A stretch of DNA of 8,488 nucleotides, from positions 1 to 8,488 of the forward strand of contig CANPXI010000040.1 of NCBI GenBank assembly GCA_947585885.1, given 5' to 3'. The notes below the pieces were generated by a model that was not told where the DNA came from, did no database searches, and saw only the letters and a list, made by a program, of their open reading frames with translations. This DNA is from an uncultured Bacilli bacterium. GTDB lineage: Bacteria; Bacillota_I; Bacilli_A; RF39; UBA660. Both the position numbers and the translations under genes were made by a program. Positions 1 through 5,877 of the stretch are shown here, one piece after another. Every line of letters begins with the position of its first letter. The first letter of the stretch is position 1.

Positions 1-388
1 TCTTGTAGAAATATTAGATGGACCTAGTACACCTGGAATAGGTTTTGCAATGGGAATAGAGAGAATTATGACTATTATTAAAGAGTTAGAAACTTTTATT
101 CCTAAAGATACACTTGACGTGTTCATTATGGCTTTAGAAGAAAATGATTTTGCTTTTCAAGTACTTGATGATTTAAGATGTAATGGTTTTAGTGCTGATA
201 TAGATTACACTAATAAGAATATGAAAGGGCTATGGAAGTTAGTAGATAAGTATGAACCTACGTATGTTTTGATTATTGGAAGTGATGAAGTAAAGGGAGA
301 CTATATTACAGTTAAAGATAATACTACTAAAGAAGAAACAAGGGTTAAGACTAGTGAGTTAATTGATTATTTAGATATGAATATTTAG
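1..388 (+). CDS. hisS: Histidyl-tRNA synthetase, C-terminal part (5' end outside window)
   Basis: This is the 3' end of the class II synthetase that charges tRNA-His with histidine in the cytoplasm. The reading frame is open from base 2, so the gene begins before the window. The first visible residues read LDGPSTPGIGFAMGIERI, which matches the HisRS motif 3 region (GGP-TPG-GFA-G-ER), including the conserved motif 3 arginine. The remaining roughly 110 residues have the length and alternating alpha/beta pattern of the HisRS anticodon-binding domain (VFIMALEE..., YVLIIGSDEVKGDYITVKD). The ATG at 50 lies inside motif 3 and is not a gene start. The stop at 386-388 overlaps the GGAGG ribosome site of the next gene, so the two are probably cotranscribed. 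In Bacillus hisS is followed by aspS; here it is not. Confidence 0.93.
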   Translation, partial: LVEILDGPSTPGIGFAMGIERIMTIIKELETFIPKDTLDVFIMALEENDFAFQVLDDLRCNGFSADIDYTNKNMKGLWKLVDKYEPTYVLIIGSDEVKGDYITVKDNTTKEETRVKTSELIDYLDMNI

Positions 389-399
389 GAGGTTTAATT

Positions 400-867
400 A
401 TGTATTCAATTGATAAACCAACAATGGGTGGTAGAAATTTAAGTATTGAGGATATTATTTTATATAGGTTATTTGAAGAAAAAGCTTTAACTAAAGGAGA
501 ACTTGTTAGTTTAACTAAATGTAAGAGTTATTCTTGTATTAAAAAGACTATAGAGAATATGGAAAGTAAAGGATATGTTTATGGTAGAAGAGTAGATAAT
601 GTTACATATTATTATTTAACTGCAAATGGTGTTTATGAGTTTGAGTACCGTTTTAATACTTATTCATATATGTATTATCATGCTATTTTTCCTAAGATTA
701 TGTATAACGAGGATAATGTTTCTAGATTTTTAAAGAATAGATTTTATCGTTTTTATATGACTGGGGAATGGGATAGTGAAACTTTAGTTAATCAATATTT
801 AGAGTGGTGTGAGTCTAATTCGTTAGATCCATATATTCATATTAGTAAAAAATTAAAATTAGAGTAG
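400..867 (+). CDS. Small winged-helix DNA-binding-like protein, unknown function
   Basis: A 155-residue soluble protein that I do not recognise as a named family. Residues about 15-75 have the pattern of a winged helix-turn-helix: helix 1 (LSIEDIILYRLFEEK), helix 2 after a turn (TKGELVSLTK), a recognition-like helix (SCIKKTIENMESKGYV), then a two-strand wing (YGRRVDNVTYYYLTANG) as in MarR/PadR-type folds. The rest is rich in Tyr, Phe and Arg (for example RFLKNRFYRFYM) with no membrane segment or catalytic motif. The start is set by GGAGG at 389-393, seven bases before the ATG and beginning right at the hisS stop. It sits between hisS and the 6S RNA promoter with no visible terminator. A transcription factor role is inference from the fold pattern only. 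Confidence 0.8.
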   Translation: MYSIDKPTMGGRNLSIEDIILYRLFEEKALTKGELVSLTKCKSYSCIKKTIENMESKGYVYGRRVDNVTYYYLTANGVYEFEYRFNTYSYMYYHAIFPKIMYNEDNVSRFLKNRFYRFYMTGEWDSETLVNQYLEWCESNSLDPYIHISKKLKLE

Positions 868-893
868 ATTATATATTAAATATTTGATATAAT
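865..893 (+). promoter_or_regulatory. Promoter of the 6S RNA (extended -10)
   Basis: TGATATAAT at 885-893 is a perfect extended -10 (TGn + TATAAT). The -35 position 17 bases upstream (865-870, TAGATT) is weak and overlaps the stop codon of the preceding gene. Start of transcription seven bases downstream predicts a 5' end at about 900-901, exactly where the closing stem of the 6S RNA begins. Confidence 0.75.
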
Positions 894-899
894 TAAATT

Positions 900-1061
900 A
901 CCAAGATGAGGTGTTTATAATAAACCGACAAATATGTAATTTGGGGACCTAATTAGTTATCGGTGTTGAATGCTTAGATTAGTCTAAGAATCCTAATGGT
1001 AATTATGTGGACTACCACCTCGCAGGAGCGAGTTTTATTCCTACACTTTGTTTTGGTTTTT
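900..1061 (+). ncRNA. ssrS: 6S RNA, regulator of housekeeping RNA polymerase
   Basis: 6S RNA mimics an open promoter and sequesters sigma-A/sigma-70 RNA polymerase. A 14-bp uninterrupted closing stem pairs 901-914 with 1043-1056 (four G-U wobbles) and is followed by five T's. Inside it lie a large asymmetric bubble; a terminal hairpin (950-955 with 1000-1005, further pairs inward, then CTTAGA 973-978 with TCTAAG 983-988); and a small GC-rich hairpin on the 3' side of the bubble (CTCGC 1019-1023 with GCGAG 1028-1032). This layout is the 6S architecture. Recalled E. coli 6S shows the same order of landmarks: ACCGA-like start of the inner arm, GGTG...ATGCT hairpin AGAA-CCTAA, and CCACCT plus small hairpin. 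The length of about 160 nt is in the usual range. It lies next to tcdA, and I recall 6S-1 being near the tcdA homologue in Bacillus. The main alternative is a cis-acting leader of tcdA. Confidence 0.82.
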
Positions 1062-1075
1062 ATATGAGGTAAATT

Positions 1076-1741
1076 ATGAATTTAGAAAGATTAGAAGCTT
1101 TAATTGGTGAAGATATTTTAAAAGTTAAGAATTTAAATATTTTAATTGTAGGTATAGGCGGAGTAGGTGGATATGTTTTTGAGAGTTTAGTTAGAATGGG
1201 AGTAGAACATATTACTATAATAGACTCTGATAAAATTGAAGAAAGTAACTTAAATAGACAAATTATTAGTAACCAAAGTAATATTGGTGAAGTAAAAGTA
1301 AAAGAAGCTAAGAAAAGGGCTATTAGTATTAACCCTAGTATTTGTGTAAATGATTTATGTATGTTTTTAGATAGCAGCAATATTGATTTAGTTAATTATA
1401 ATGAATATGATTATGTTATAGATTGCTGTGATACAGTTGATACTAAAGTTTTAATAATAAATGAGTGTTTAAAAGAAAATGTTAAAATTGTTTCTTCTAT
1501 GGGTACTGCTAAAAAGATGGATGCTAGTAAACTTCTTATTACTTCTTTAGATAAGACAAGTTATGACCCACTTGCTAAAAAACTTAGACATTTAGTAGAT
1601 AAAAAATTACAAAAGAAAGTTACTGTAGTAAGCAGTACTGAAGAAGTAAAAGAAATAAGCGTTTTAGGAAGCAATAGTTATGTTCCAGCAGTTGCAGGAC
1701 TACTTATTACAAATTATATTATTAATGATGTATTAAGTTAA
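1076..1741 (+). CDS. tcdA: tRNA threonylcarbamoyladenosine dehydratase (TcdA, E1-like)
   Basis: An E1-like ATP-dependent enzyme of the ThiF/MoeB/HesA superfamily. TcdA cyclises the t6A37 base of ANN-decoding tRNAs to ct6A using ATP. The nucleotide-binding Rossmann core is clear: GIGGVGG at 26-32, acidic pair D50 and D52 at the end of strand 2, NLNRQ at 58-62 (the R finger of the family), K74/K76, and the DCCDTVDTK segment at 116-124. The C-terminal VPAVAGLLITNYIINDVL matches the family ending. At 221 residues it is somewhat shorter than Bacillus YrvM or E. coli TcdA. It lacks the CxxC zinc knuckles of MoeB/ThiF, which argues for TcdA over those. The start has GAGGT at 1066-1070, only a few bases past the 6S RNA T-tract. 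I see no separate promoter, so it may depend on read-through from 6S RNA. Confidence 0.88.
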   Translation: MNLERLEALIGEDILKVKNLNILIVGIGGVGGYVFESLVRMGVEHITIIDSDKIEESNLNRQIISNQSNIGEVKVKEAKKRAISINPSICVNDLCMFLDSSNIDLVNYNEYDYVIDCCDTVDTKVLIINECLKENVKIVSSMGTAKKMDASKLLITSLDKTSYDPLAKKLRHLVDKKLQKKVTVVSSTEEVKEISVLGSNSYVPAVAGLLITNYIINDVLS

Positions 1742-1747
1742 TTTTTG

Positions 1748-1756
1748 TGTTATAAT
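1748..1756 (+). promoter_or_regulatory. Extended -10 promoter of the zinc-ribbon membrane protein gene
   Basis: TGTTATAAT begins six bases after the tcdA stop and fits the TGnTATAAT consensus. No convincing -35 is visible. Transcription would begin near 1763, just upstream of the GGAGG site at 1768-1772. Confidence 0.6.
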
Positions 1757-1779
1757 TTTAATATATTGGAGGATATGAT

Positions 1780-2664
1780 ATGGTAAGATGTAGTAATTGT
1801 GGAAGTGACGTTTCACCTAATTTAAAACATTGTCCTAAGTGTGGCGCTAGTATGGAAAGTGATATTATAGTGCAAGGACCAATTAAAGAAAAGAAGAATA
1901 ATAAAAAGGTGCTATTTATTGATATATGTGTTGTTGTAATTTTAGTTATTTTATGTGTGGTTGGATATTTAATTTATAGAAATAAATTTATAAATAATGA
2001 GTATATTGGTTTATGGAGTAATACTTTAACTTATTATGATAAGGAAGACGTTTCTTTAAAAATTAATTCAATTATTAAGTTTAATAAGGATATGACTTTT
2101 AATTATAATTTTAATGATTTACTTGATAAAAATAATAATATGAATGTTACTGGGGAGTATAAGATTAAAAGGGATAAAGTTCTTATTAGTTATACGTATG
2201 AAGATAAAGAATATGATTATGAGTTATTTATAGATAATGATAAACTTTGTTTTGATGAAAAGAATTGTGATGATTATTTAGTTAAAGATAGTTCTACTAT
2301 TAGTAGAGATTTAGTTTTTAATAGTGATACTTCTATAAAGAAGAATTTGGATAGTTTCTTTAATGATATTAAAAAGGATGATTATGTAATTCTTGTAATA
2401 GGAGATACTACTTGTGAGTTTAGTAAAAACTTTAAGCCTGTTGTAGAAAATGTTATGAAAAAGTATGATTTAAATTATTATTGGTTTGATATTAATATTA
2501 TGGATAGTAGTGATAGAGATAAGATTATGAATGATAAAAGATTTAATAAAGATTATCATGGAACTCCACATACTTTAGTTATTAAAAATGATGAAGTAGA
2601 AACTTATTTATCTGGTTATAGAGAGATGGATGAATTTGTTAATTTTTTAGGAGGAATTATATAG
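1780..2664 (+). CDS. Membrane-anchored zinc-ribbon / thioredoxin-like (CXXS) protein
   Basis: A 294-residue multidomain protein of unknown specific role. Domains in order: an N-terminal zinc ribbon with ligands C4, C7, C18 and C21 (CSNCG and CPKCG); a Lys/Asn-rich linker; one transmembrane helix at about 44-66; a beta-rich lipocalin-like domain at about 75-170 (IGLWSN..., GEYKIKRDKVLISYTY) containing the pair C157 and C163; and a thioredoxin-like domain at about 190-294. The thioredoxin site reads GDTTCEFS, with C212 and S215, so it is CXXS rather than CXXC. The cis-proline loop GTPHT (P263) and the following strand are intact. The ribbon is predicted cytoplasmic and the other domains outside. 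The C-terminal part resembles bacteriocin-accessory/PedC-type thioredoxin-like proteins, but no bacteriocin gene is nearby. The start is set by GGAGG at 1768-1772; the ATG at 1775 is out of frame. It has its own promoter and terminator. Confidence 0.85.
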   Translation: MVRCSNCGSDVSPNLKHCPKCGASMESDIIVQGPIKEKKNNKKVLFIDICVVVILVILCVVGYLIYRNKFINNEYIGLWSNTLTYYDKEDVSLKINSIIKFNKDMTFNYNFNDLLDKNNNMNVTGEYKIKRDKVLISYTYEDKEYDYELFIDNDKLCFDEKNCDDYLVKDSSTISRDLVFNSDTSIKKNLDSFFNDIKKDDYVILVIGDTTCEFSKNFKPVVENVMKKYDLNYYWFDINIMDSSDRDKIMNDKRFNKDYHGTPHTLVIKNDEVETYLSGYREMDEFVNFLGGII

Positions 2665-2689
2665 CCTAATAATGTATATTAGGTTTTTT
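2664..2689 (+). terminator. Rho-independent terminator after the zinc-ribbon/thioredoxin-like gene
   Basis: CCTAATA (2665-2671) pairs perfectly with TATTAGG (2677-2683) across a five-base loop and is followed by six T's at 2684-2689. It begins directly at the stop codon. Confidence 0.85.
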
Positions 2690-2695
2690 CTTTTC

Positions 2696-2724
2696 TTGAT
2701 ATTTTAGGGTACTAGTGAGATAAT
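2696..2724 (+). promoter_or_regulatory. Promoter of the xerD-deoB operon
   Basis: TTGATA (-35, 2696-2701, five of six consensus bases), a 17-base spacer and GATAAT (-10, 2719-2724, five of six), preceded by TGA giving an extended -10. The predicted start of transcription is at about 2731, which is the A of the xerD ATG. A second TATAAT at 2725-2730 abuts the ATG and would start transcription inside the gene, so it is less likely to serve this start codon. Confidence 0.6.
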
Positions 2725-2730
2725 TATAAT

Positions 2731-3615
2731 ATGAGGAGCATAGATTATTTAGATAATTATTATTTATATTTAAAGACTGAAAAAAAATTAGGTGATAAGA
2801 CAATAGATGCTTATAAACTTGATTTAGATAGTTTTGATAAGTTTATTTCTAAAGATTTTCTTAGTATAAATAAAGAAGATATTTTAAATTATATTAAGTT
2901 TTTAAGGGGATATTTAACTGCTAGTAGTGTAAACAGACATATTAGTTCTTTAAAGGGGTTTTATAATTATTTAGTGTTTCAAAATATTATTAGTGTTAGT
3001 CCTTTAGAAGAAGTAAGTGCTTTGAAGAGTGAAAAAAAACTTCCTAAGTATCTTACTATTAGTGAAGTTGATAAGCTTTTAAATATTCCTTTAAATACAG
3101 CATTTGATTATAGAAATAAGGCTATGATGGAAGTTATGTATGCGACTGGTCTTAGAGTAAGCGAGCTTGTACATTTAAAGTATTCTGATGTTGACTTTTA
3201 TAATAGTATTATAAGAGTTAATGGAAAAGGAAAAAAGGAAAGAATTATTCCTCTTGGAGAGGTAGCTAGTTATTACCTTGATTTATATTTTAAGGGTTAT
3301 AGAAATAAGTTAGTTATTAAGAATAATTATGATGAGTTATTTTTAAATAATCATGGTAAGCCTATTTCTAGGCAAGGGTTTAGTTATATATTAGAAAATA
3401 TTAGAGAAAGTACTGGGATAGAAAAAACGTTAACACCACATACTTTGAGACATAGTTTTGCTACTCATTTACTAGAAGGTGGAGCTGATTTAAGAAGTAT
3501 TCAAGAGATGCTAGGACACGAGAATATTTCTACAACTAATATTTATACTTATGTTGCAAATGATGTGTTAAGAGAAAATTATGATGGATTTCATCCAAGG
3601 GCTAAAAAGGAGTGA
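2731..3615 (+). CDS. xerD: Tyrosine recombinase XerD/XerC-type (chromosome dimer resolution)
   Basis: Site-specific recombinase that resolves chromosome dimers at dif as part of the Xer pair. At 294 residues it has normal family length and both domains: an N-terminal SAM-like DNA-binding domain (about 1-90) and a catalytic domain (about 105-290). All catalytic residues are visible: R142 (TGLRVSE), K166 (GKGKKER), H237 and R240 (HTLRHSFATH), H263 (LGHENIS) and the nucleophile Y272 (TNIYTYV). Their spacing equals that of E. coli XerD with a constant shift. The ending HPRAK is also typical. XerD is preferred over XerC because of the deoB neighbour, as in Bacillus. The ATG at 2731 is the only in-frame start (TGA lies upstream at 2716-2718), but it has no ribosome site in front of it and coincides with the predicted transcript start, so the mRNA may be leaderless. 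Confidence 0.92.
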   Translation: MRSIDYLDNYYLYLKTEKKLGDKTIDAYKLDLDSFDKFISKDFLSINKEDILNYIKFLRGYLTASSVNRHISSLKGFYNYLVFQNIISVSPLEEVSALKSEKKLPKYLTISEVDKLLNIPLNTAFDYRNKAMMEVMYATGLRVSELVHLKYSDVDFYNSIIRVNGKGKKERIIPLGEVASYYLDLYFKGYRNKLVIKNNYDELFLNNHGKPISRQGFSYILENIRESTGIEKTLTPHTLRHSFATHLLEGGADLRSIQEMLGHENISTTNIYTYVANDVLRENYDGFHPRAKKE

Positions 3616-3619
3616 TATT

Positions 3620-4777
3620 ATGTTTAAGAGAGTTTTTTTAGTAGTAATGGATAGTGTAGGGGCAGGAGAAGCAGATGATGCTAATTTGTTTGGAGACGTT
3701 GGGGCAAATACTTTAGGGCATGTTTTAGATACTGAAGCTTATCATTTACCTATGTTTGAAAGGCTTGGACTTTTAGAGATTGTTGGTAAAAAGAAAGCTA
3801 CTTATGGGTATCATGGTATTTTAAAACCTAAGAATAAAGCAAAAGATACTTTAAATGGTCATTATGAAATGATGGGAGTTGTATTAGATAAACCTTATAT
3901 GACTTATCCTGAAGGGTTTCCTATTTTGCTTATAAGTGAGATTCAAAGAGTTACTGGTAAAGAGGTTATTGGTAACTGTGTTGCATCAGGCACTGAAATT
4001 ATTAAAGAACTAGGGGAGATGCATATGAAAACTGGGGCTATTATCATTTATACTAGTGCTGACTCAGTTTTACAAGTTGCTGCTCACGAAAGCATTATTC
4101 CGGTAGAAGAGTTATATGATATTTGTGAAAAGATTAGTAAGATTGTTTTTAGAGAAGAATATAAGATTGGTAGAGTTATTGCTAGACCTTTTACTGGTAA
4201 AGTAGGGGAGTTTGTTAGAACTCCTAGAAGACGTGATTTTACTAAAGAACCACCACTTAACTATTTAGATTTACTTTATAATAATGGACTAGATGTTATA
4301 GCACTTGGTAAGATTAAAGATATTTTTGCAAATAAGAGTATTACTACTGGTATTAAGACAGCTAATAATATAGATGGACTTTTAAAGTTAATTGATTTTA
4401 CTAGAGGAAACTTTAATGGACTTTGTTTTCTTAATTTAAATGATTTTGATTCAACATATGGCCATAGAAGAAATAAAGATGGATATTTAGATTGTTTAGA
4501 AGAGTTAGATAGATATTTACCAATATTTATAAATAAACTTAGAGAAGATGATTTGGTTATATTTACAGCGGACCACGGAAATGATCCTACTTTTAGAGGA
4601 ACTGATCATACAAGAGAGAATGTACCACTTCTTGTTTATTCTAAAAAGTTTAAGTATTATGGAGAGTTACCTACAGGAGACACTTTTGCTAATATAGGAG
4701 CTACTATAGTGGATAATTTTGGTATTCAAAATACTGAAATTAAGTATGGAAAGAGTTTTTTAGATTTACTTAAATAA
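3620..4777 (+). CDS. deoB: Phosphopentomutase
   Basis: Interconverts ribose 5-phosphate or deoxyribose 5-phosphate with the 1-phosphates, linking nucleoside phosphorylase products to central metabolism. It is a cytoplasmic, Mn-dependent alkaline-phosphatase superfamily enzyme. Its 385 residues are close to the usual 390-395. Two-metal site residues are intact: D11 (VVMDSVGAGEADD), D277 and H282 (DFDSTYGHRR), D318 and H319 (TADHGNDP) and H330 (TDHTRE). The phospho-acceptor threonine is T77 in KDTLNGHYE; the family usually has KDTxTGHWE, so the following Thr is Asn79 and the Trp is Tyr here. The start at 3620 has AAGGAG at 3607-3612 lying in the last codons of xerD, with four bases between stop and start; an upstream in-frame ATG at 3581 would run through xerD and lacks a ribosome site. 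xerD-deoB adjacency is also seen in Bacillus, but no purine nucleoside phosphorylase gene follows here. Confidence 0.95.
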   Translation: MFKRVFLVVMDSVGAGEADDANLFGDVGANTLGHVLDTEAYHLPMFERLGLLEIVGKKKATYGYHGILKPKNKAKDTLNGHYEMMGVVLDKPYMTYPEGFPILLISEIQRVTGKEVIGNCVASGTEIIKELGEMHMKTGAIIIYTSADSVLQVAAHESIIPVEELYDICEKISKIVFREEYKIGRVIARPFTGKVGEFVRTPRRRDFTKEPPLNYLDLLYNNGLDVIALGKIKDIFANKSITTGIKTANNIDGLLKLIDFTRGNFNGLCFLNLNDFDSTYGHRRNKDGYLDCLEELDRYLPIFINKLREDDLVIFTADHGNDPTFRGTDHTRENVPLLVYSKKFKYYGELPTGDTFANIGATIVDNFGIQNTEIKYGKSFLDLLK

Positions 4778-4778
4778 A

Positions 4779-4806
4779 AAAAAGGAACATTTAACCGTTC
4801 CTTTTT
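4779..4806. terminator. Bidirectional terminator between deoB and the Asn/Arg-rich gene
   Basis: AAAAAGGAAC (4779-4788) pairs with GTTCCTTTTT (4797-4806) across an eight-base loop. The flanking A-run and T-run give a T-tract on either strand, so it can end deoB on + and the small gene at 4812-4958 on -. Confidence 0.88.
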
Positions 4807-4811
4807 CTTTA

Positions 4812-4958
4812 CTATTTACGATTGTTGCTTTTATTACAACTTCTATTGTTTTCGTTTCTTCTTTCGTTGTTGCTTCTAGAACTTCTGCTTTCGTTTCTCT
4901 TGTTGTTATTGTTGTTTCTAGAATTTCTTTTGTTTTCATTTTTTCTTGCATTTGCCAT
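4812..4958 (-). CDS. 48-residue Asn/Arg-rich basic miniprotein, unknown function
   Basis: I do not recognise this protein. It begins MANARKNENKRNSRN and has 18 Asn, 10 Arg, 7 Ser, 5 Lys, 4 Glu, 2 Ala, 1 Cys (C41) and no aliphatic or aromatic residue after Met1, so it should be disordered and strongly cationic (about +11). The triplet Arg-Asn-Glu recurs (21-23, 34-36). Support for coding: on the minus strand AGGTGGTGATT precedes the ATG with good spacing, matching the extended anti-SD complement in 9 of 11 bases; the stop (TAG at 4814-4812) sits just inside the shared terminator; and Asn is coded by AAC 11 times against AAT 7, unlike the AAT-dominated neighbours, as often seen in well-expressed genes. 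It is transcribed away from the ZIP gene and toward deoB. Nucleic-acid or ribosome association is a guess from composition. Confidence 0.7.
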   Translation of the reverse strand: MANARKNENKRNSRNNNNNKRNESRSSRSNNERRNENNRSCNKSNNRK

Positions 4959-5036
4959 TTTAATCACCACCTGTTATTATTATGGAATATTCTTTTTTAT
5001 TAATTCTTTATTATATATTTTTTTTATGGAAAATTT

Positions 5037-5045
5037 TGTTATACT
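5037..5045 (+). promoter_or_regulatory. Extended -10 promoter of the ZIP transporter gene
   Basis: TGTTATACT matches TGnTATAAT in all but one base. It predicts a transcript start near 5052, about 23 bases before the ATG at 5075, which supports that start over the in-frame ATG at 4982. No clear -35 is visible in the surrounding T-rich stretch. Confidence 0.45.
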
Positions 5046-5074
5046 TTATCATATTATTATGTAGTGATTATTAT

Positions 5075-5836
5075 ATGAATAATGCTTTTGTAGCTATTTT
5101 AATATCTACTATAGCGGGACTTAGTACTGTTATAGGTGGACTTGTTATTTTTAAAGATTTTAAGGATAGAGATGGCTTTATTAGTTTTTCTTTAAGTTTT
5201 AGTATGTCTGTAATGATTACTGTGTCTGTTTTTGATTTGATACCAAATAGTGTGATGACACTTATTAATAGTTATGGACTTTATTCTGCACTTATTGTTT
5301 CTATTATTGTATTTTATTTGGGTTATTTACTTGTGTGTAAACTAAATGTAAAACTTAAAGTAGGAGAGGGTAAGGGTAGAGGTAAGGGGAGTTTGTATAG
5401 AGTAGGTATTCTTAGTATGCTTGCTCTTATTATACATAATTTTCCAGAAGGTATTGCAACATTTATGACGTCATATAATGATATAAGTTCAGGAATTGGA
5501 CTTGCAGTTGCAATAATGCTTCATAATATTCCTGAAGGAATTTCAATAAGTGTCCCTATCTACTATTCTACTGGACTTAAAAGTAGGGGGCTAATGTACG
5601 CCTTTTTATCTGGTATATCTGAACCAATTGGAGCTATTATGGCTTATCTAATTTTAAAAAGATTTATAACTGATAATACGATTAGTATTATATTGATTTT
5701 TGTAGCAGGTATAATGATTACTTTAGCAATAAATGAAATGTTACCAGAAGCAAATAAATATAAAAAGACAAAACATAACATAATTGGTTTTGTCTTAGGG
5801 TTTATTATTATGTTAATTAGTATAGTGATTTTTTAG
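5075..5836 (+). CDS. ZIP-family divalent metal transporter (ZupT-like)
   Basis: Integral membrane transporter expected to bring zinc or another divalent metal into the cytoplasm. With the start at 5075 it has 253 residues, about the length of E. coli ZupT, and eight hydrophobic segments. The two signature metal-site helices are complete: HNFPEG at 121-126 and HNIPEG at 150-155. A further conserved Glu lies at 183 (SGISEPIGA). The cytoplasmic loop between segments 3 and 4 (about 95-106) is Lys/Gly/Arg-rich (KVGEGKGRGKG) where many ZIP proteins carry histidines. The in-frame ATG at 4982 would add 31 hydrophobic residues absent from the family, has no ribosome site and lies upstream of the predicted promoter. 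The chosen ATG has only a weak SD (GTGAT at 5064-5068). Substrate cannot be assigned from sequence. Confidence 0.88.
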   Translation: MNNAFVAILISTIAGLSTVIGGLVIFKDFKDRDGFISFSLSFSMSVMITVSVFDLIPNSVMTLINSYGLYSALIVSIIVFYLGYLLVCKLNVKLKVGEGKGRGKGSLYRVGILSMLALIIHNFPEGIATFMTSYNDISSGIGLAVAIMLHNIPEGISISVPIYYSTGLKSRGLMYAFLSGISEPIGAIMAYLILKRFITDNTISIILIFVAGIMITLAINEMLPEANKYKKTKHNIIGFVLGFIIMLISIVIF

Positions 5837-5854
5837 ATATTTTTAGTAAAATTT

Positions 5855-5877
5855 GCCTTATATACGGGCTTTTTTTT
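5855..5877 (+). terminator. Probable terminator of the ZIP transporter gene
   Basis: A short GCCT/GGGC hairpin (5855-5858 with 5866-5869, one G-U pair) followed by eight T's, 18 bases after the stop. The stem is short but the T-run and location fit. Confidence 0.5.

Noticed and set aside
900..1061. T-box or other riboswitch leader for tcdA
   Set aside because: There is no T-box AGGGTGGNACCGCG sequence or other known riboswitch core. The single long closing stem, the asymmetric bubble and the 3' bubble hairpin fit 6S RNA better.
1060..1380. Minus-strand 106-residue hydrophobic ORF opposite tcdA
   Set aside because: It lies antisense to a clear TcdA Rossmann core and has no supporting ribosome site; it is a shadow of AT-rich coding.
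3613..3615. Possible Mycoplasma genetic code (TGA as Trp)
   Set aside because: xerD ends in TGA right after the canonical HPRAK-type C-terminus, and tryptophans in the window are TGG.
3581..3619. Upstream in-frame ATG for deoB at 3581
   Set aside because: It lies inside xerD, has no ribosome site and adds 13 residues not found in the family. The ATG at 3620 has AAGGAG at the right distance.
4766..4951. Minus-strand Thr/Glu/Lys-rich ORF and the plus-strand Leu-rich ORF over the same bases
   Set aside because: Neither has a ribosome site, and the minus one runs through the terminator hairpin into deoB. Both are frame shadows of the Asn/Arg-rich gene at 4812-4958.
4982..5074. Longer ZIP transporter start at 4982
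   Set aside because: It adds a 31-residue hydrophobic stretch not typical of ZIP proteins, lacks an SD and lies upstream of the predicted extended -10 at 5037-5045.
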